A stretch of 64,000 nucleotides of DNA from Chryseobacterium oleae (GCF_900115055.1 NZ_FOVD01000005.1:186001-250000), one strand, 5' to 3'. Counted from the stretch's first letter, positions 34,975-44,753 are shown. Translations and numbers: made by a program. Notes: a model not told the origin generated them from the letters alone.

Positions 34975-35337
34975 TTATTTCTTTTCAGTATCAATTTCTT
35001 TTTTCTCAGCTGTTTTTTCAGCAGCTGCTTTTGCTTTTTCTCCAAAACGCGCTTCAGTAAATTCTCTTGAAACGGCTGCTTTTTCGAATTTCAGTTTTCC
35101 AGATAAGGTTTCAATAACGAATCCGTCATCCTGAACCTGAGCAATTCTACCGTGAAGACCTGAAGTAAGGACTACTCTGGTTCCTACTTTTAAAGTTTCC
35201 TGGAAGGTTTTCTCTTGCTTCTGTTTTCTCATCTGTGGTCTTATCATCAGAAAATAAAACCCCACAAACATTACCCCCATCATGATCAGCATCATAGATG
35301 AAGACCCCTGCTGTGCCTGTAAAAAGATTGTCAACAT
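34975..35337 (-). CDS. yajC: Preprotein translocase subunit YajC
   Basis: 120 aa. Accessory protein of the SecDF-YajC complex in the inner membrane. One membrane helix (about residues 15-33, MMLIMMGVMFVGFYFLMIRPQ) is followed directly by the family motif RPQMRKQKQEK and the small cytoplasmic domain LKVGTRVVLTSGLHGRIAQVQDDGFVIET. The C-terminal tail is Ala/Glu/Lys-rich and longer than in E. coli. It is the last gene of nusB-DUF1573-yajC, an order I recognise from other Bacteroidota, and starts 9 bp after the DUF1573 stop codon. Confidence 0.93.
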   Translation of the reverse strand: MLTIFLQAQQGSSSMMLIMMGVMFVGFYFLMIRPQMRKQKQEKTFQETLKVGTRVVLTSGLHGRIAQVQDDGFVIETLSGKLKFEKAAVSREFTEARFGEKAKAAAEKTAEKKEIDTEKK

Positions 35338-35346
35338 ATAGTTATA

Positions 35347-35862
35347 TTATGGTTGGATGTTCGCTGTGAACGTTAATTTGATAGGAGCCTTATCTACGTT
35401 AGCAAATACATCTGCATACTTCTGAACGTTTCCGTCGAAGCTTGAAGAGTCAAAATGCAAAGTGATTTTTCCTTTTTTACCAGGAAGAATTGGTTCTTTT
35501 GTAAAATCAGGAGCAGTACATCCGCATCCGGGCTTTACTTCAGAAATTACCAAAGGATTTTTCCCTGTATTTGTAATCTCGTAAATGTGCTGTACTTTAT
35601 CTCCTTTTTTGATTTTTCCAAAATCGAAGTTGTTTTCAGATAGAGCAACAGATGTCAATGGCTGATTAGAAACCGGAGCTGTAGTAGCACCTTCAGCCGA
35701 AACCGGAGCAGCGGCAGTAGGAGCTAAATTAGTAGCACCCGCTGTAGAATCTGTAATATTAGCAACTTCTGCACCTGTAGCAGCTTGTTGATTTTCTTTT
35801 TTACAAGAAACCAAACCAAGGCCTATGATAGACAAAGCGACAATTGATAACGTCTTTTTCAT
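35347..35862 (-). CDS. DUF1573 domain-containing lipoprotein
   Basis: 171 aa from ATG 35862 (MKKTLSIVALSIIGLGLVSC), giving a lipobox LVSC with Cys20; longer readings would run back into nusB. An Ala/Thr/Pro-rich linker (about 25-70) precedes the DUF1573 domain (about 75-171): FDFGKIKKGDKVQHIYEITNTG, the conserved SEVKPGCGCTAPDF and PGKKGKITLHFDSS. The domain is an Ig-like fold of the ASPM/SPD-2/hydin kind; the two Cys in PGCGCT are typical but their role is unknown. It starts one base after the nusB stop codon, so it is co-translated in the nusB-yajC operon. Confidence 0.88.
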   Translation of the reverse strand: MKKTLSIVALSIIGLGLVSCKKENQQAATGAEVANITDSTAGATNLAPTAAAPVSAEGATTAPVSNQPLTSVALSENNFDFGKIKKGDKVQHIYEITNTGKNPLVISEVKPGCGCTAPDFTKEPILPGKKGKITLHFDSSSFDGNVQKYADVFANVDKAPIKLTFTANIQP

Positions 35863-35863
35863 G

Positions 35864-36769
35864 TTAAATTCTATTTTGATCTTTACAATATTTATCCAAA
35901 ATTCCGTTAATGAAGATATTGGAACGGTCCGTTGCATATACTTTTGCAATTTCAATATATTCATTGATAATAACTCTTGAAGGCGTAAAAGGAAAATTAT
36001 CCAGCTCAGAAAGTGCTGTTGACAAAATGACTTTATCCATTAAAGAAACTCTTTCCAGATCCCAGTTTTCCAACCTTTCACTCAGCTTTTTCTCATTAGC
36101 TTCCCAGTTGTTCAGGGTATCTCTCAGAAGTTTTCCTGCGAAATCTTTATCCTCTTCATCCTTAATCATTTTGATTAATGTTCTGCTTTCTTCATCCTCC
36201 TTAAGGAAACCGATTGTTTTCTGTACCATAGAGTTGGCGATGTGGATATCATCGTACCATGAAAGTTCTTTATCACTAAGATATTCCTGAAAATCATCAT
36301 TCTCAGCGATGTATCTTAAAAACAGTTTCCCGATAAACTTCTGATCTTCTTCAAAAGAATATCCGTCTTCCTTCATGAAATCCTGGTAACGCTTTCCTGC
36401 AGTAATTCTCTGGAAAGTTTTCACCAATATATCATCATGCATATCCCACTTCACCTGCTTGTGCTGGCCTGTGAAAAACAATCTCTCAGGATTTTCTTCC
36501 AGCTTGATCAGTACCTGGTTATTGATGAATTTTTGGTTAGGATTTATTTCAGCATCGGTTTTAAGATATTTATTCTTCCCAATTTCGATCTGAGTCTCTG
36601 CCAATTCTTTCAGAGCTACCAAAAAATTAAGCTGATAGATATAGAGATTATAGATTTTCTCTATCCCAGAGAACATATTTTTCTCTAAAATATCAAACTT
36701 TACAGGATTCTGATAGTAAGAATACACTGTTTGTACTACTTTTTCACGGATTTGTCGTCTTCCTAACAT
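35864..36769 (-). CDS. nusB: Transcription antitermination factor NusB (long Bacteroidota form)
   Basis: 301 aa, about twice the E. coli length. NusB with S10 (NusE) binds boxA RNA to keep polymerase on rRNA operons. The N-terminus MLGRRQIREKVVQTVYSY matches the first NusB helix and the C-terminal part (about 220-301) carries DKVILSTALSELDNFPFTPSRVIINEYIEIAKVYATDRSNIFINGILDK, the best conserved region. The extra middle helices are usual in this phylum. A TATCTTTG promoter element at 36798-36791 lies in the 90-bp divergent region shared with the ABC exporter gene. Confidence 0.93.
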   Translation of the reverse strand: MLGRRQIREKVVQTVYSYYQNPVKFDILEKNMFSGIEKIYNLYIYQLNFLVALKELAETQIEIGKNKYLKTDAEINPNQKFINNQVLIKLEENPERLFFTGQHKQVKWDMHDDILVKTFQRITAGKRYQDFMKEDGYSFEEDQKFIGKLFLRYIAENDDFQEYLSDKELSWYDDIHIANSMVQKTIGFLKEDEESRTLIKMIKDEEDKDFAGKLLRDTLNNWEANEKKLSERLENWDLERVSLMDKVILSTALSELDNFPFTPSRVIINEYIEIAKVYATDRSNIFINGILDKYCKDQNRI

Positions 36770-36790
36770 TCAAAGAGCTTTTTATGGGTG

Positions 36791-36798
36791 CAAAGATA
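36791..36798 (-). promoter_or_regulatory. -7 element TATCTTTG of nusB
   Basis: TAnnTTTG match 22 bases before the nusB ATG. Confidence 0.55.
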
Positions 36799-36842
36799 CA
36801 AAAATTAAAATTGATGAAATTCGTAGTCTGCCTACATTTTTG

Positions 36843-36850
36843 TAAATTTG
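36843..36850 (+). promoter_or_regulatory. -7 element TAAATTTG of the ABC exporter gene
   Basis: TAnnTTTG match 10 bases before the ATG at 36860, so the leader would be very short. Confidence 0.45.
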
Positions 36851-36859
36851 TAAAACTTT

Positions 36860-38521
36860 ATGAAAGCGCTAAAAACCTTAAACCCTTACTTTTGGAAGCA
36901 CAAAATATTATTGTTTTGGGGGTTGTTATTTATCATTGCCAGTAATTTCTTCAATATATATAAAGTTCAGTTTGTAGGAAAATCTGTGGACGAACTTACC
37001 AAAAGCGGCAATCTGGGCTTCAACAATCAGGTTTTGGTGTATGTCGCCATTATTGTAGGCTGTTCACTTCTGACCGGATTTTTCACTTTTATGATGCGCC
37101 AGACGATCATCGTTGCATCCAGAAGAATTGAATATGAACTGAAAAACAAGATCTACAGACATTATCAGGAACTTTCGCTTACAGACTACAAACAGACTAC
37201 GATTGGTGACCTTATGAACAGGTTAAGTGAAGACGTGGTGGCGGTAAGAATGTATTTGGGACCTGGTGTAATGTATGTGGTGAACCTGGTGATTCTCCTT
37301 GTGATCACCAGCATTTATATGTTGAAAACAGATACGTCTATGACGGTATGGACGTTGTTGCCACTTCCTATTCTATCCTATATTATATTTAAGGTGAGTT
37401 CGATCATCAATCAGAAGTCGAAGATCATGCAGAAAAGTCAGTCTGCGATTTCTACTTTTGTACAGGACAGTTTCTCGGGCATCAGAGTGGTGAAGTTTTT
37501 TGCTAAAGAAAATTACATCAAGAAGAATTACGGTATCAAAGTTACTGATTATCAAAACAAAGCTTTGGATTTAGCGAAAACAGAAGCGTATTTCTTTACC
37601 ATTATTTTATTTGTAATCGGATTACTGAACGTGGCTGTTATTCTTGTAGGCGGACAGAAATATATTGCCGGAGAACTTAGCGTGGGTAAAATTGCCGATT
37701 TCTTCATGTATATCAATATCCTCATCTGGCCATTCTCCATGGTAGGTTGGGTAACTTCTGTAAACCAGAGAGCGGAGGCTTCAATGCAGAGGATCAATGA
37801 ATTTCTTGATAAAAAATCAGAAGTTATTAACACCAACTTTGAAAACTATCCTATTAAAGGAGATATTGAATTCAGAAATGTTTCCTACGTTTATCCAAAC
37901 ACAGGCATCAAAGCATTAGATAATTTAAGCTTTACAATCAAAGCCGGTGAATCTTTAGCGATCATGGGTAAAACAGGAAGCGGAAAATCAACGATTGCCC
38001 TTCTGCTGTGCAGACTTATTGATCCTACGGAGGGTGAAATCCTGATTGACGGGAAGAATCTGAAAGATCATAACCTGACCAATTACAGAAATTTCATTGG
38101 ATATATTCCTCAGGAAAGCTATTTATTCTCGGATTCTATTGAAAATAATATCGGTTTTGCCATTGATCATCCTTCCCACGAAAAAGTGGTGGAATATGCC
38201 AAAATTGCGGATGTAGATAAAAATATTGTTGAATTTAAAGAGCAGTATAAAACACTTGTTGGTGAACGCGGGGTAATGCTTTCGGGAGGCCAGAAGCAAA
38301 GGATTTGTATCGCAAGAGCTTTAATAAAGGATCCGAATATCATCATTTTTGATGATTCTTTGTCTGCCCTGGACACGGAAACGGAACAGAATATCCTTGA
38401 AAATATCGACCGGAAAATCAACAATGCCACGTCCATAATTATCACACACAGAGAGTCTAGCGCTCAAAAAGCCGATAAAATCATCAACCTTACCGAAATT
38501 GCTAATTCTGTAACTGCTTAG
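36860..38521 (+). CDS. ABC transporter, fused permease and ATPase (exporter type)
   Basis: 553 aa half-transporter that works as a dimer. Six membrane helices occupy about residues 15-300. The ATPase domain (about 325-553) has Walker A GKTGSGKST, Q-loop IPQESYLFSDSI, signature LSGGQKQRICIARAL, Walker B IIIFDDSLSALD and H-loop ITHRES. In Walker B the usual Glu after Asp is here Asp (FDDS), as in some degenerate or slow ATPase sites, although Asp is also found in active exporters. Relatives are annotated as multidrug or lipid exporters; the substrate is unknown. No partner gene is adjacent. Confidence 0.9.
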   Translation: MKALKTLNPYFWKHKILLFWGLLFIIASNFFNIYKVQFVGKSVDELTKSGNLGFNNQVLVYVAIIVGCSLLTGFFTFMMRQTIIVASRRIEYELKNKIYRHYQELSLTDYKQTTIGDLMNRLSEDVVAVRMYLGPGVMYVVNLVILLVITSIYMLKTDTSMTVWTLLPLPILSYIIFKVSSIINQKSKIMQKSQSAISTFVQDSFSGIRVVKFFAKENYIKKNYGIKVTDYQNKALDLAKTEAYFFTIILFVIGLLNVAVILVGGQKYIAGELSVGKIADFFMYINILIWPFSMVGWVTSVNQRAEASMQRINEFLDKKSEVINTNFENYPIKGDIEFRNVSYVYPNTGIKALDNLSFTIKAGESLAIMGKTGSGKSTIALLLCRLIDPTEGEILIDGKNLKDHNLTNYRNFIGYIPQESYLFSDSIENNIGFAIDHPSHEKVVEYAKIADVDKNIVEFKEQYKTLVGERGVMLSGGQKQRICIARALIKDPNIIIFDDSLSALDTETEQNILENIDRKINNATSIIITHRESSAQKADKIINLTEIANSVTA

Positions 38522-38561
38522 CCGTTTCATTCTCAATTGTTAAATAAATCATAAAAAAAAT

Positions 38562-38591
38562 TTTGTGATTAAAAGAATTCTTTTATATTTG
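38562..38591 (+). promoter_or_regulatory. Promoter of the DUF3276 gene: TTTG-N18-TATATTTG
   Basis: -33 TTTG at 38562-38565 and -7 TATATTTG at 38584-38591, 29 bases before the ATG. Confidence 0.75.
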
Positions 38592-38620
38592 TTCTTAACA
38601 AGATTAAAAAATATCTAACA

Positions 38621-38956
38621 ATGAGTGAATACAAGGAACGCCATGAAAATGAAATTTTCACTAAGGTGTTAAAAGCAGGGAGAAGAACTTATTTCTTTGA
38701 TGTGCGCGAGACGAAAGCAGGAGATTATTATCTTACGATTACCGAAAGTAAAAAGAACTTCGGGGAGAATGGGGAAGCTACATTCGAGAAGCACAAAATT
38801 TATCTTTACAAAGAAGATTTTAAAAGTTTTCAGGAGATGTTTAATGAATCCACAGATTTCATCATTAACGAGAAGGGTGAGGATGTAATATCAGAAAAAC
38901 ACGACAAAGACTTCAAAAGCAAATCATTCACTATTGATTCTGACGACGAAGTTTAA
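38621..38956 (+). CDS. DUF3276 (PUR-domain) nucleic-acid-binding protein
   Basis: 111 aa. The sequence EIFTKVLKAGRRTYFFDVRETKAGDYYLTITESKK with KHKIYLYKEDFKSFQEMF is the PUR repeat (beta-beta-beta-beta-alpha) that binds purine-rich single-stranded nucleic acid; the bacterial form has one repeat and dimerises. The C-terminal 25 residues are charged and probably disordered (KDFKSKSFTIDSDDEV). The role in Bacteroidota is unknown. A canonical promoter and a terminator enclose the gene, so it is monocistronic. Confidence 0.88.
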   Translation: MSEYKERHENEIFTKVLKAGRRTYFFDVRETKAGDYYLTITESKKNFGENGEATFEKHKIYLYKEDFKSFQEMFNESTDFIINEKGEDVISEKHDKDFKSKSFTIDSDDEV

Positions 38957-38977
38957 CAAAAGAATATCTAAAAACAC

Positions 38978-39008
38978 AAGCATCTGAAAAAGGTGCTTTT
39001 TTTGTGCC
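38978..39008 (+). terminator. Terminator of the DUF3276 gene
   Basis: 8-bp stem AAGCATCT / AGGTGCTT (one G-U) with loop GAAAA, then a T run. Confidence 0.75.
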
Positions 39009-39035
39009 TAAAATAGGCTTATTGCAAATTAAAAA

Positions 39036-39068
39036 AAAGAGGCACATCTTTAAAAAATGCACCTCTTT
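39036..39068 (-). terminator. Terminator of the DUF5724/DUF4132 gene
   Basis: Stem AAAGAGG / CCTCTTT with a large, partly paired loop; an eight-base A run on the plus strand gives the T run on the minus strand. It lies just after the stop codon at 39073. Confidence 0.6.
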
Positions 39069-39072
39069 GATT

Positions 39073-42000
39073 TTATACAAATTCTCTTTTGATCTGTGTA
39101 AGAATCGTTGGATCCTGGATTTCATCGTCTTTGGCTAACAGTAATACTTTAGACATCACTTCTGCAGATTTCGGATCGTCATCTGCAAAAGGCAGGAACA
39201 GTCTTCCTCTATGTTGCGAGTGAACAGGAAGGATAGACAGGTATTTGCCCGGAACCTGATGTACAACCGCACTGCCTAAATGCACACTATAGTCTCCCAT
39301 TTTCCCTTTCACCAATACATGAGAGCCTTCAATACTTACGTTATCCAGTTTAAATAAGCGGGCCGTTTCTTTCATAAGTACTGCACGCATTTCAATGGAA
39401 GAATGACTTGCTTCCGGATCTACTCCCCCTACGTGAGCTACCGATACCACCAGATCTATATCGCGCATCACCTCTGAAAACAGTCGTGGATTGATATCTT
39501 CAAAAGGAATATTTTTATAATCTTTTAATGAATGGAATTCTATGGTTTCCAAAGTCGGACTTTCCACTTCGGCTGGTGAAAACCAATTGGCAGCGGCATA
39601 CATTTTCACCTGGAAGCCTTCCTTATGATACACTTTCTGAAGACCTTCTTCGTAATCTACTTTCCAGCCTCGTGTTTTAAGCAGTGCCAATGCCTGTTTC
39701 GGCTGAACCTGATGTCCGGCATAACGGCGTGACACAGATTTTTCCTTCAGCTCATCCTGTGTAGGCACATACAGTTCCCTGAATATCTGCTTGAACGGCT
39801 GGATCAGTTTTTCCGTAAAACAATAGTGCTGATAATCGCTCCAGACCCCGTGCTGATGAAGATCGACGCAATGGACAATCCGCAGCGTATTGGTTTCATT
39901 TAATTCCTGAATTTCTCCATGAGCATTCACCAGATTTCCATCATGATAGAATCCTATTTTATCATCATTGGAAATGAATACGAGCTTTTCCAGATGTTTT
40001 ACAATAACCGGATGTTCAAAAAGGTTTTTAATTTCTGCAAAAAAGAACTCGTCACCTCTTATCATGGCTTCTTCCAGCCCTTTTCGGGAACGGGTCCATT
40101 GTTCACGCATGATTTTACGGTAATTTCCTAATTCTATGATCGCTTTATCTTTTTTGATTTTCGGCGGAATGGATTTAAGCTGTTTATCATCCCTGAATAC
40201 GACCATTTCGGCTTTTCCATCGTCTTCTATAATCAAACCTACTGTCACTCCATCAATCGTCACCTGCGTTTCTTTTGATAAAATGGTTTGAATCTGTTTG
40301 GTTTCCATCGCCCAGGTCAATCGGATCGGATCCGGATAGCCTGCATTTCGGGCTAAGTTTTCCAATGCCACACGAATCGCCAGTGCTTCACTCGCCTGTT
40401 TCATGGAACCAAATTCCTTACTTTCCTTTTTAAACTGCTGAATGTATTCATAGCGGCTCAGGACATCTTTTTCCGAATTAGCTTTGCTCAATGGCACAAG
40501 TCCATACACCCGGAGATAATCCTGATCACGCTTATCTTTCACTTTAGCTGTTACTTCTTTGATTTTTAAATCGCCGGTAAGCGTATCGGAATACAGTCGT
40601 GCCCGGCGGTGTCCGTTTCCATCGGAAATATATTTAGCAGATTCATACAGCATTTCCCAACGGGCTTTTCCTAATTCTTTGTAAGCTTGTGTAAACCAGT
40701 CTTTGTCCACTGCCCCATCCTGAAACTCCTGAACATCTACGGATGAATATTTGGCCACTTCACTTTCCAGTTCTGAATTCTGAGCCTGATAGGTGCTGGT
40801 TTTGGTATGAGCATGCATCCACCAGATCGCAGAATCTAAACCTTTCCAGCCTAAATAAGTACTGATGAGTTTCTGCCACTGCGGCGCATAAACAGCTGCC
40901 TGGATCAAACGCAGTTCCGAGATCTTCTCTTTCTTCATCATTTCATTGAATGATTCCTGAGTATCACTTTCCAAAGGATAAGAATTTTTGATGAGATAAG
41001 AGAACAGTTTCTGCTTGGTCATACTTTCATTGCCATAACTATAAATGTAGTTGGCATACAATGTTGATTTCCCAAGCCCTTTTAAAAGCTGCACAAGACG
41101 GTTGGTTCCGTAGATGGTCTGAAATTCCTGTACAAATTGAGAAACGGCAGTATTCGCATCACCGCGAATAAGTTCTACATCCAGGAACTTATTCTGAATG
41201 TCTTCGATAATCGGTTTCAGGAAAGGAAATGTATCTGTATATTTTTCCTGATGATGGTAAATCGTATGGGTTTTAGCTCTGGTAAGATCCCTTATAACGG
41301 AGTCTGCCGTGAAAATCCCTTCATAAAGTTCATCTTTTGTAATGACGTTTAACTCATACATTTTGCAGAATAATTGGAAATTCGGAACTGAATGTTTTTT
41401 ATTTTCTTCCAAACCATTATACTGCATCCATCGGTAAAGATTCCACTGTTTGATATACTGTTCATCGGTAAGGTCTTTAAAAGGTACTGCCTGTAAAAAC
41501 ACATTGAAAAAGCCCAGCTGCTGCCAGCCGGCTCCTCCACCATAATAATAGGTATTTTCTTTTGCTTTGTAGTTAATGACCTCCTCCGGTAAATGAGCAA
41601 ACAGAGTACTGCATGCATCGATCAGGAAATCTGTTTTCTCTTCAAATACAAATTTATACTGTAAAACTTCCAGAATTCTTTTAACAGGATTATCCCAGTA
41701 GTAGTCGCTTTTCAAAGGATTAGGAATAATATCCTTGTGATAAAACATATAGTTTTCCAGGAAATCTCTGAACTTTTTACGGTCGCAGTTTTCAGCGAAA
41801 GTCAGCAGGAATAAATCCCGCGGCTGAAGTCCTGAATCTTTATACCACTGTGCCCATACTTCGTGCAGAGGATAGTTTTCAGCAATCTGTTCAGAGGTAA
41901 AACCTTCCGTATTGTTTCTGATGTGTCGGAGGGTATTGCCCATCAATACAGTTATTTTTGAGCCATTCCAGTCGTCTACTTCGTATTCATAATCTTTATT

Positions 42001-44118
42001 TTTAAGGAATAGAGCATTGAGTTTTTCTAATTCCCCTTTGATATGGTTCATGGATTGTGTAAAACCATACTTATCTTTTTTCGTAGCCTGTGCGTATACA
42101 GAATTGGCTTCCACTACGGGCAGTTCAAATTTTGAGATCACGGAAGGATCATAGAACCCGAATCCGTTGTCTGCGGAAAGTACTTTTTGATCATCAGAAG
42201 GATTAAGCTGATCCAAAAGGCTCTGTTCCCTTTCTGATACTTTCGCCTTTTCTGAAAACTGTTGGGTCCAGCTTCCGATCTGAGCAGAGACTCTTTTATC
42301 TTTATGAAGCTGAAGCATAATATCCAGGGAAGCCGTTCGCTGTTCTATATCTCCTTTTACCATTAATTCTTCAACCAATGGACTCACTACTCCATCTTCC
42401 TGCTGTACGACCAATTCTATCAGTTTCTTCCGAAGTGTGCCGCCTTTTCTTTTGAACATATCAAAGAAAATCATCAGTTCCTCTTTGCTCAAAGGGTTTT
42501 GCTGAAGCACATTGATCCCTGAAGCCACTAAAGATTCTCCTCTGTCTTTTATGATTTTAAAGGCAAATTCTTTCTGGAACGGCGTTACTGCCTGCTTTTT
42601 CTTTCCGAAATTATAAGAGTAGGAATAGCAGTAGAAATCTCCTAAAATACCTCTTGACAACTGTTCACGCAATGAAAGGTCAAACTGATCAAAATAAGAA
42701 AGAACCAGATCCCGCTTTTCTTGATCCTCGCCCACCAAATAAAACATCGACGCGTATAAATTACTTTTGCTGAACGTTGCATTGAGCCAGGAGAATATCT
42801 TCCCTTCAAATTTCTTTTCCTTTACATCAATCTTTTGGGTAAGCTCGTGAAGTTTTTCAAAGAAATCAGGATAATCGGTATTGTTGATATAGAATTTTGA
42901 AGCTGCATTGGCATTTAATAACGTTGATAAAGATTCACCCGCAAAAGCCAAAACCTGCAGATCACCTTCCAGTACCGCTTTGTAATATAACGGCATTTGG
43001 ATATACGGATCATGGGTTTCTCCCGCGAATTTTATGGCCAGACATTTCTTTTCCACACTGTCATGGTCATACAACTGATGCAGATATGGAACTGCTTTTT
43101 CCACATCCCATACAGACTGTACCCAAAGCGCCATATAGACTTCGTTATTATTTTTGCTTTTTATAGCATCCGGAATCAGTTCGGGATTGTTGAAGTAGGT
43201 ATGAGCGAGTGAAACAATATTCTTCACCACCGATTCTTTTTCGGCATCCCAACCCAGGCCTGTCCAAGTATCTATGGAACGCACAACGGATGAAAAACGG
43301 GTGAGTTTATGTTCTACAATCACATTGGTCATATATTCCAACGCACCGATGCTTGTTTCATCCAGAGCTTCCAGAACAGTTTGTCTTAAACCTTCCTGTC
43401 GCTGTGCCGCCAAAAGGAGTTTTTCCACGAGTTCCCAACAATGTTTCTGCTCGCTATTGAGTAATGCTTTGATGATATTCCGGGATACTTTTCCTTCAGG
43501 ATGTTTATTGAAAATAATGTCTTCTATCAATTGATAGATAGCTGTATTTCCTGTATCAATCGCTGCGGACCAGATATAGAATTGGTTTAAACTGTTTGAT
43601 ATGGCGCTGTCATAGATGATCTGCTCTTCCAGCGTCAGGTCATAAAACTGTTCTCCTCCATTGATGTAAGAATAGCTACTTGGCAGCTGCAACAAGCCTC
43701 CAATTAAATTAATCTGGTTGAGAAGGATATAATTTTCATTGTGGGGAGCACGGAAAGAACGTCTGTAGTATCCTGTCTGATACATTTTCTGGGGCATTCT
43801 AGTCAAGGCGTGCTTTACCAGATCTGCATGATGTCCAAAGAAATAAACCAAAAGTTGATCATAGTCATTATCATCCCACATATTGGGTTTGATATATTTT
43901 TTGATTTTTTCCATACGTTCGGAGCCCAGGCTTAAATCTTCAAAATAGTTGGTTTTACCCACTATTAATAATCCCAGTTCCGCTACCTCTTTCTTAAGTT
44001 GAGGTTTTGAAAAAACTTGGGATAATAAACCTTTTTCTGTTTGCTCTTTTAAATCTTTCCTTAAATTCCGATAATGGTTGACGGTCTTTTTCGATTCTAA
44101 TTTTTCTATAATTTCCAT
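39073..44118 (-). CDS. Very large DUF5724/DUF4132 protein
   Basis: 1681 aa, soluble, no signal peptide or membrane helix. The N-terminal two thirds are almost all helical with HEAT-like stretches (for example YLHQLYDHDSVEKKCLAIKFAGE) and fit DUF5724. The last 600 or so residues fit DUF4132, with ARWEMLYESAKYISDGNGHRRARLYSDTL, MKQASEALAIRVALENLARNAGYPDPIRLTWAMET and, near the end, RLFSEVMRDIDLVVSVAHVGGVDPEAS. DUF4132 also occurs in E. coli MolR, whose biochemical role is unknown. I see no nucleotide-binding or protease motif. It is preceded 25 bp upstream by a 150-aa protein gene on the same strand, its likely partner. Function unknown. Confidence 0.8.
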   Translation of the reverse strand: MEIIEKLESKKTVNHYRNLRKDLKEQTEKGLLSQVFSKPQLKKEVAELGLLIVGKTNYFEDLSLGSERMEKIKKYIKPNMWDDNDYDQLLVYFFGHHADLVKHALTRMPQKMYQTGYYRRSFRAPHNENYILLNQINLIGGLLQLPSSYSYINGGEQFYDLTLEEQIIYDSAISNSLNQFYIWSAAIDTGNTAIYQLIEDIIFNKHPEGKVSRNIIKALLNSEQKHCWELVEKLLLAAQRQEGLRQTVLEALDETSIGALEYMTNVIVEHKLTRFSSVVRSIDTWTGLGWDAEKESVVKNIVSLAHTYFNNPELIPDAIKSKNNNEVYMALWVQSVWDVEKAVPYLHQLYDHDSVEKKCLAIKFAGETHDPYIQMPLYYKAVLEGDLQVLAFAGESLSTLLNANAASKFYINNTDYPDFFEKLHELTQKIDVKEKKFEGKIFSWLNATFSKSNLYASMFYLVGEDQEKRDLVLSYFDQFDLSLREQLSRGILGDFYCYSYSYNFGKKKQAVTPFQKEFAFKIIKDRGESLVASGINVLQQNPLSKEELMIFFDMFKRKGGTLRKKLIELVVQQEDGVVSPLVEELMVKGDIEQRTASLDIMLQLHKDKRVSAQIGSWTQQFSEKAKVSEREQSLLDQLNPSDDQKVLSADNGFGFYDPSVISKFELPVVEANSVYAQATKKDKYGFTQSMNHIKGELEKLNALFLKNKDYEYEVDDWNGSKITVLMGNTLRHIRNNTEGFTSEQIAENYPLHEVWAQWYKDSGLQPRDLFLLTFAENCDRKKFRDFLENYMFYHKDIIPNPLKSDYYWDNPVKRILEVLQYKFVFEEKTDFLIDACSTLFAHLPEEVINYKAKENTYYYGGGAGWQQLGFFNVFLQAVPFKDLTDEQYIKQWNLYRWMQYNGLEENKKHSVPNFQLFCKMYELNVITKDELYEGIFTADSVIRDLTRAKTHTIYHHQEKYTDTFPFLKPIIEDIQNKFLDVELIRGDANTAVSQFVQEFQTIYGTNRLVQLLKGLGKSTLYANYIYSYGNESMTKQKLFSYLIKNSYPLESDTQESFNEMMKKEKISELRLIQAAVYAPQWQKLISTYLGWKGLDSAIWWMHAHTKTSTYQAQNSELESEVAKYSSVDVQEFQDGAVDKDWFTQAYKELGKARWEMLYESAKYISDGNGHRRARLYSDTLTGDLKIKEVTAKVKDKRDQDYLRVYGLVPLSKANSEKDVLSRYEYIQQFKKESKEFGSMKQASEALAIRVALENLARNAGYPDPIRLTWAMETKQIQTILSKETQVTIDGVTVGLIIEDDGKAEMVVFRDDKQLKSIPPKIKKDKAIIELGNYRKIMREQWTRSRKGLEEAMIRGDEFFFAEIKNLFEHPVIVKHLEKLVFISNDDKIGFYHDGNLVNAHGEIQELNETNTLRIVHCVDLHQHGVWSDYQHYCFTEKLIQPFKQIFRELYVPTQDELKEKSVSRRYAGHQVQPKQALALLKTRGWKVDYEEGLQKVYHKEGFQVKMYAAANWFSPAEVESPTLETIEFHSLKDYKNIPFEDINPRLFSEVMRDIDLVVSVAHVGGVDPEASHSSIEMRAVLMKETARLFKLDNVSIEGSHVLVKGKMGDYSVHLGSAVVHQVPGKYLSILPVHSQHRGRLFLPFADDDPKSAEVMSKVLLLAKDDEIQDPTILTQIKREFV

Positions 44119-44143
44119 GTATTTTGAGATTCAGTGTTTTTAA

Positions 44144-44578
44144 TTACCAGTAACTTCCTGCTAGAAAGGTAAGCCGGATAAAAGTGAATGTGTGTTCTAG
44201 CCCTAGGTCTATTGTTTCGGAAAGGTGTTCCAGCTGCCCGTCATTATAAAATACGGCAAACATTCCGTCTTCGAAAGCCTGCGTCGCATTTTCCTGTGCC
44301 TTCTGAAGATTAGCTTTCTTCTCATTATAAATACTTCCGAAGCCTGCCTTACCGGTGTCTGTAAGAATATTCAGATAATTTTCCGAAGGTATTTTCGTGT
44401 AATCTGTATCTTCCAATTCAAATGATTGAGCATTGAATGCTTCCACCTGCTGCTGAACAATTAGTTTTAATAAATCCTCCAAAGATATTCTGGAATCATC
44501 ATATCTGATTTCAAGCTTCTGCTCCGAAAGAACAGGATGTTTCCTGCCTAATTGCTTTACCGTTACCTTTATTTCCAT
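44144..44578 (-). CDS. Small unknown protein, partner of the DUF5724/DUF4132 gene
   Basis: 144 aa from ATG 44578 (MEIKVTVKQLGRKHP); a start at 44596 would add six residues. I do not recognise a named family. The N-terminal half looks like a small beta/alpha ubiquitin-like or sensor domain (VTVKQLGRKHPVLSEQKLEIRYDDSRISLEDLLKLIVQQQ), the middle has a helix of charged residues (EKKANLQKAQENATQAFEDG), and the end is FTFIRLTFLAGSYW. No membrane helix. It lies 25 bp upstream of the 1681-aa gene and must be co-transcribed with it, so a joint task is likely. No clear promoter; TATATTTA at about 44607-44600 is a near match. Confidence 0.65.
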   Translation of the reverse strand: MEIKVTVKQLGRKHPVLSEQKLEIRYDDSRISLEDLLKLIVQQQVEAFNAQSFELEDTDYTKIPSENYLNILTDTGKAGFGSIYNEKKANLQKAQENATQAFEDGMFAVFYNDGQLEHLSETIDLGLEHTFTFIRLTFLAGSYW

Positions 44579-44753
44579 ATGTGAAGTTGATATCAATAAA
44601 TATAGGGAAATTTTTAACGGAGACTGTTTTAAGACCTTGAAGAAAGGGTATGAATTAAATCATCAATCCGAAAAAATTACATTTTTTTGACTTAAATGTA
44701 GATGTTTTTAGAAGATAAGATGATTGAAAATGAAATTTCAGGAATGGCATAAA

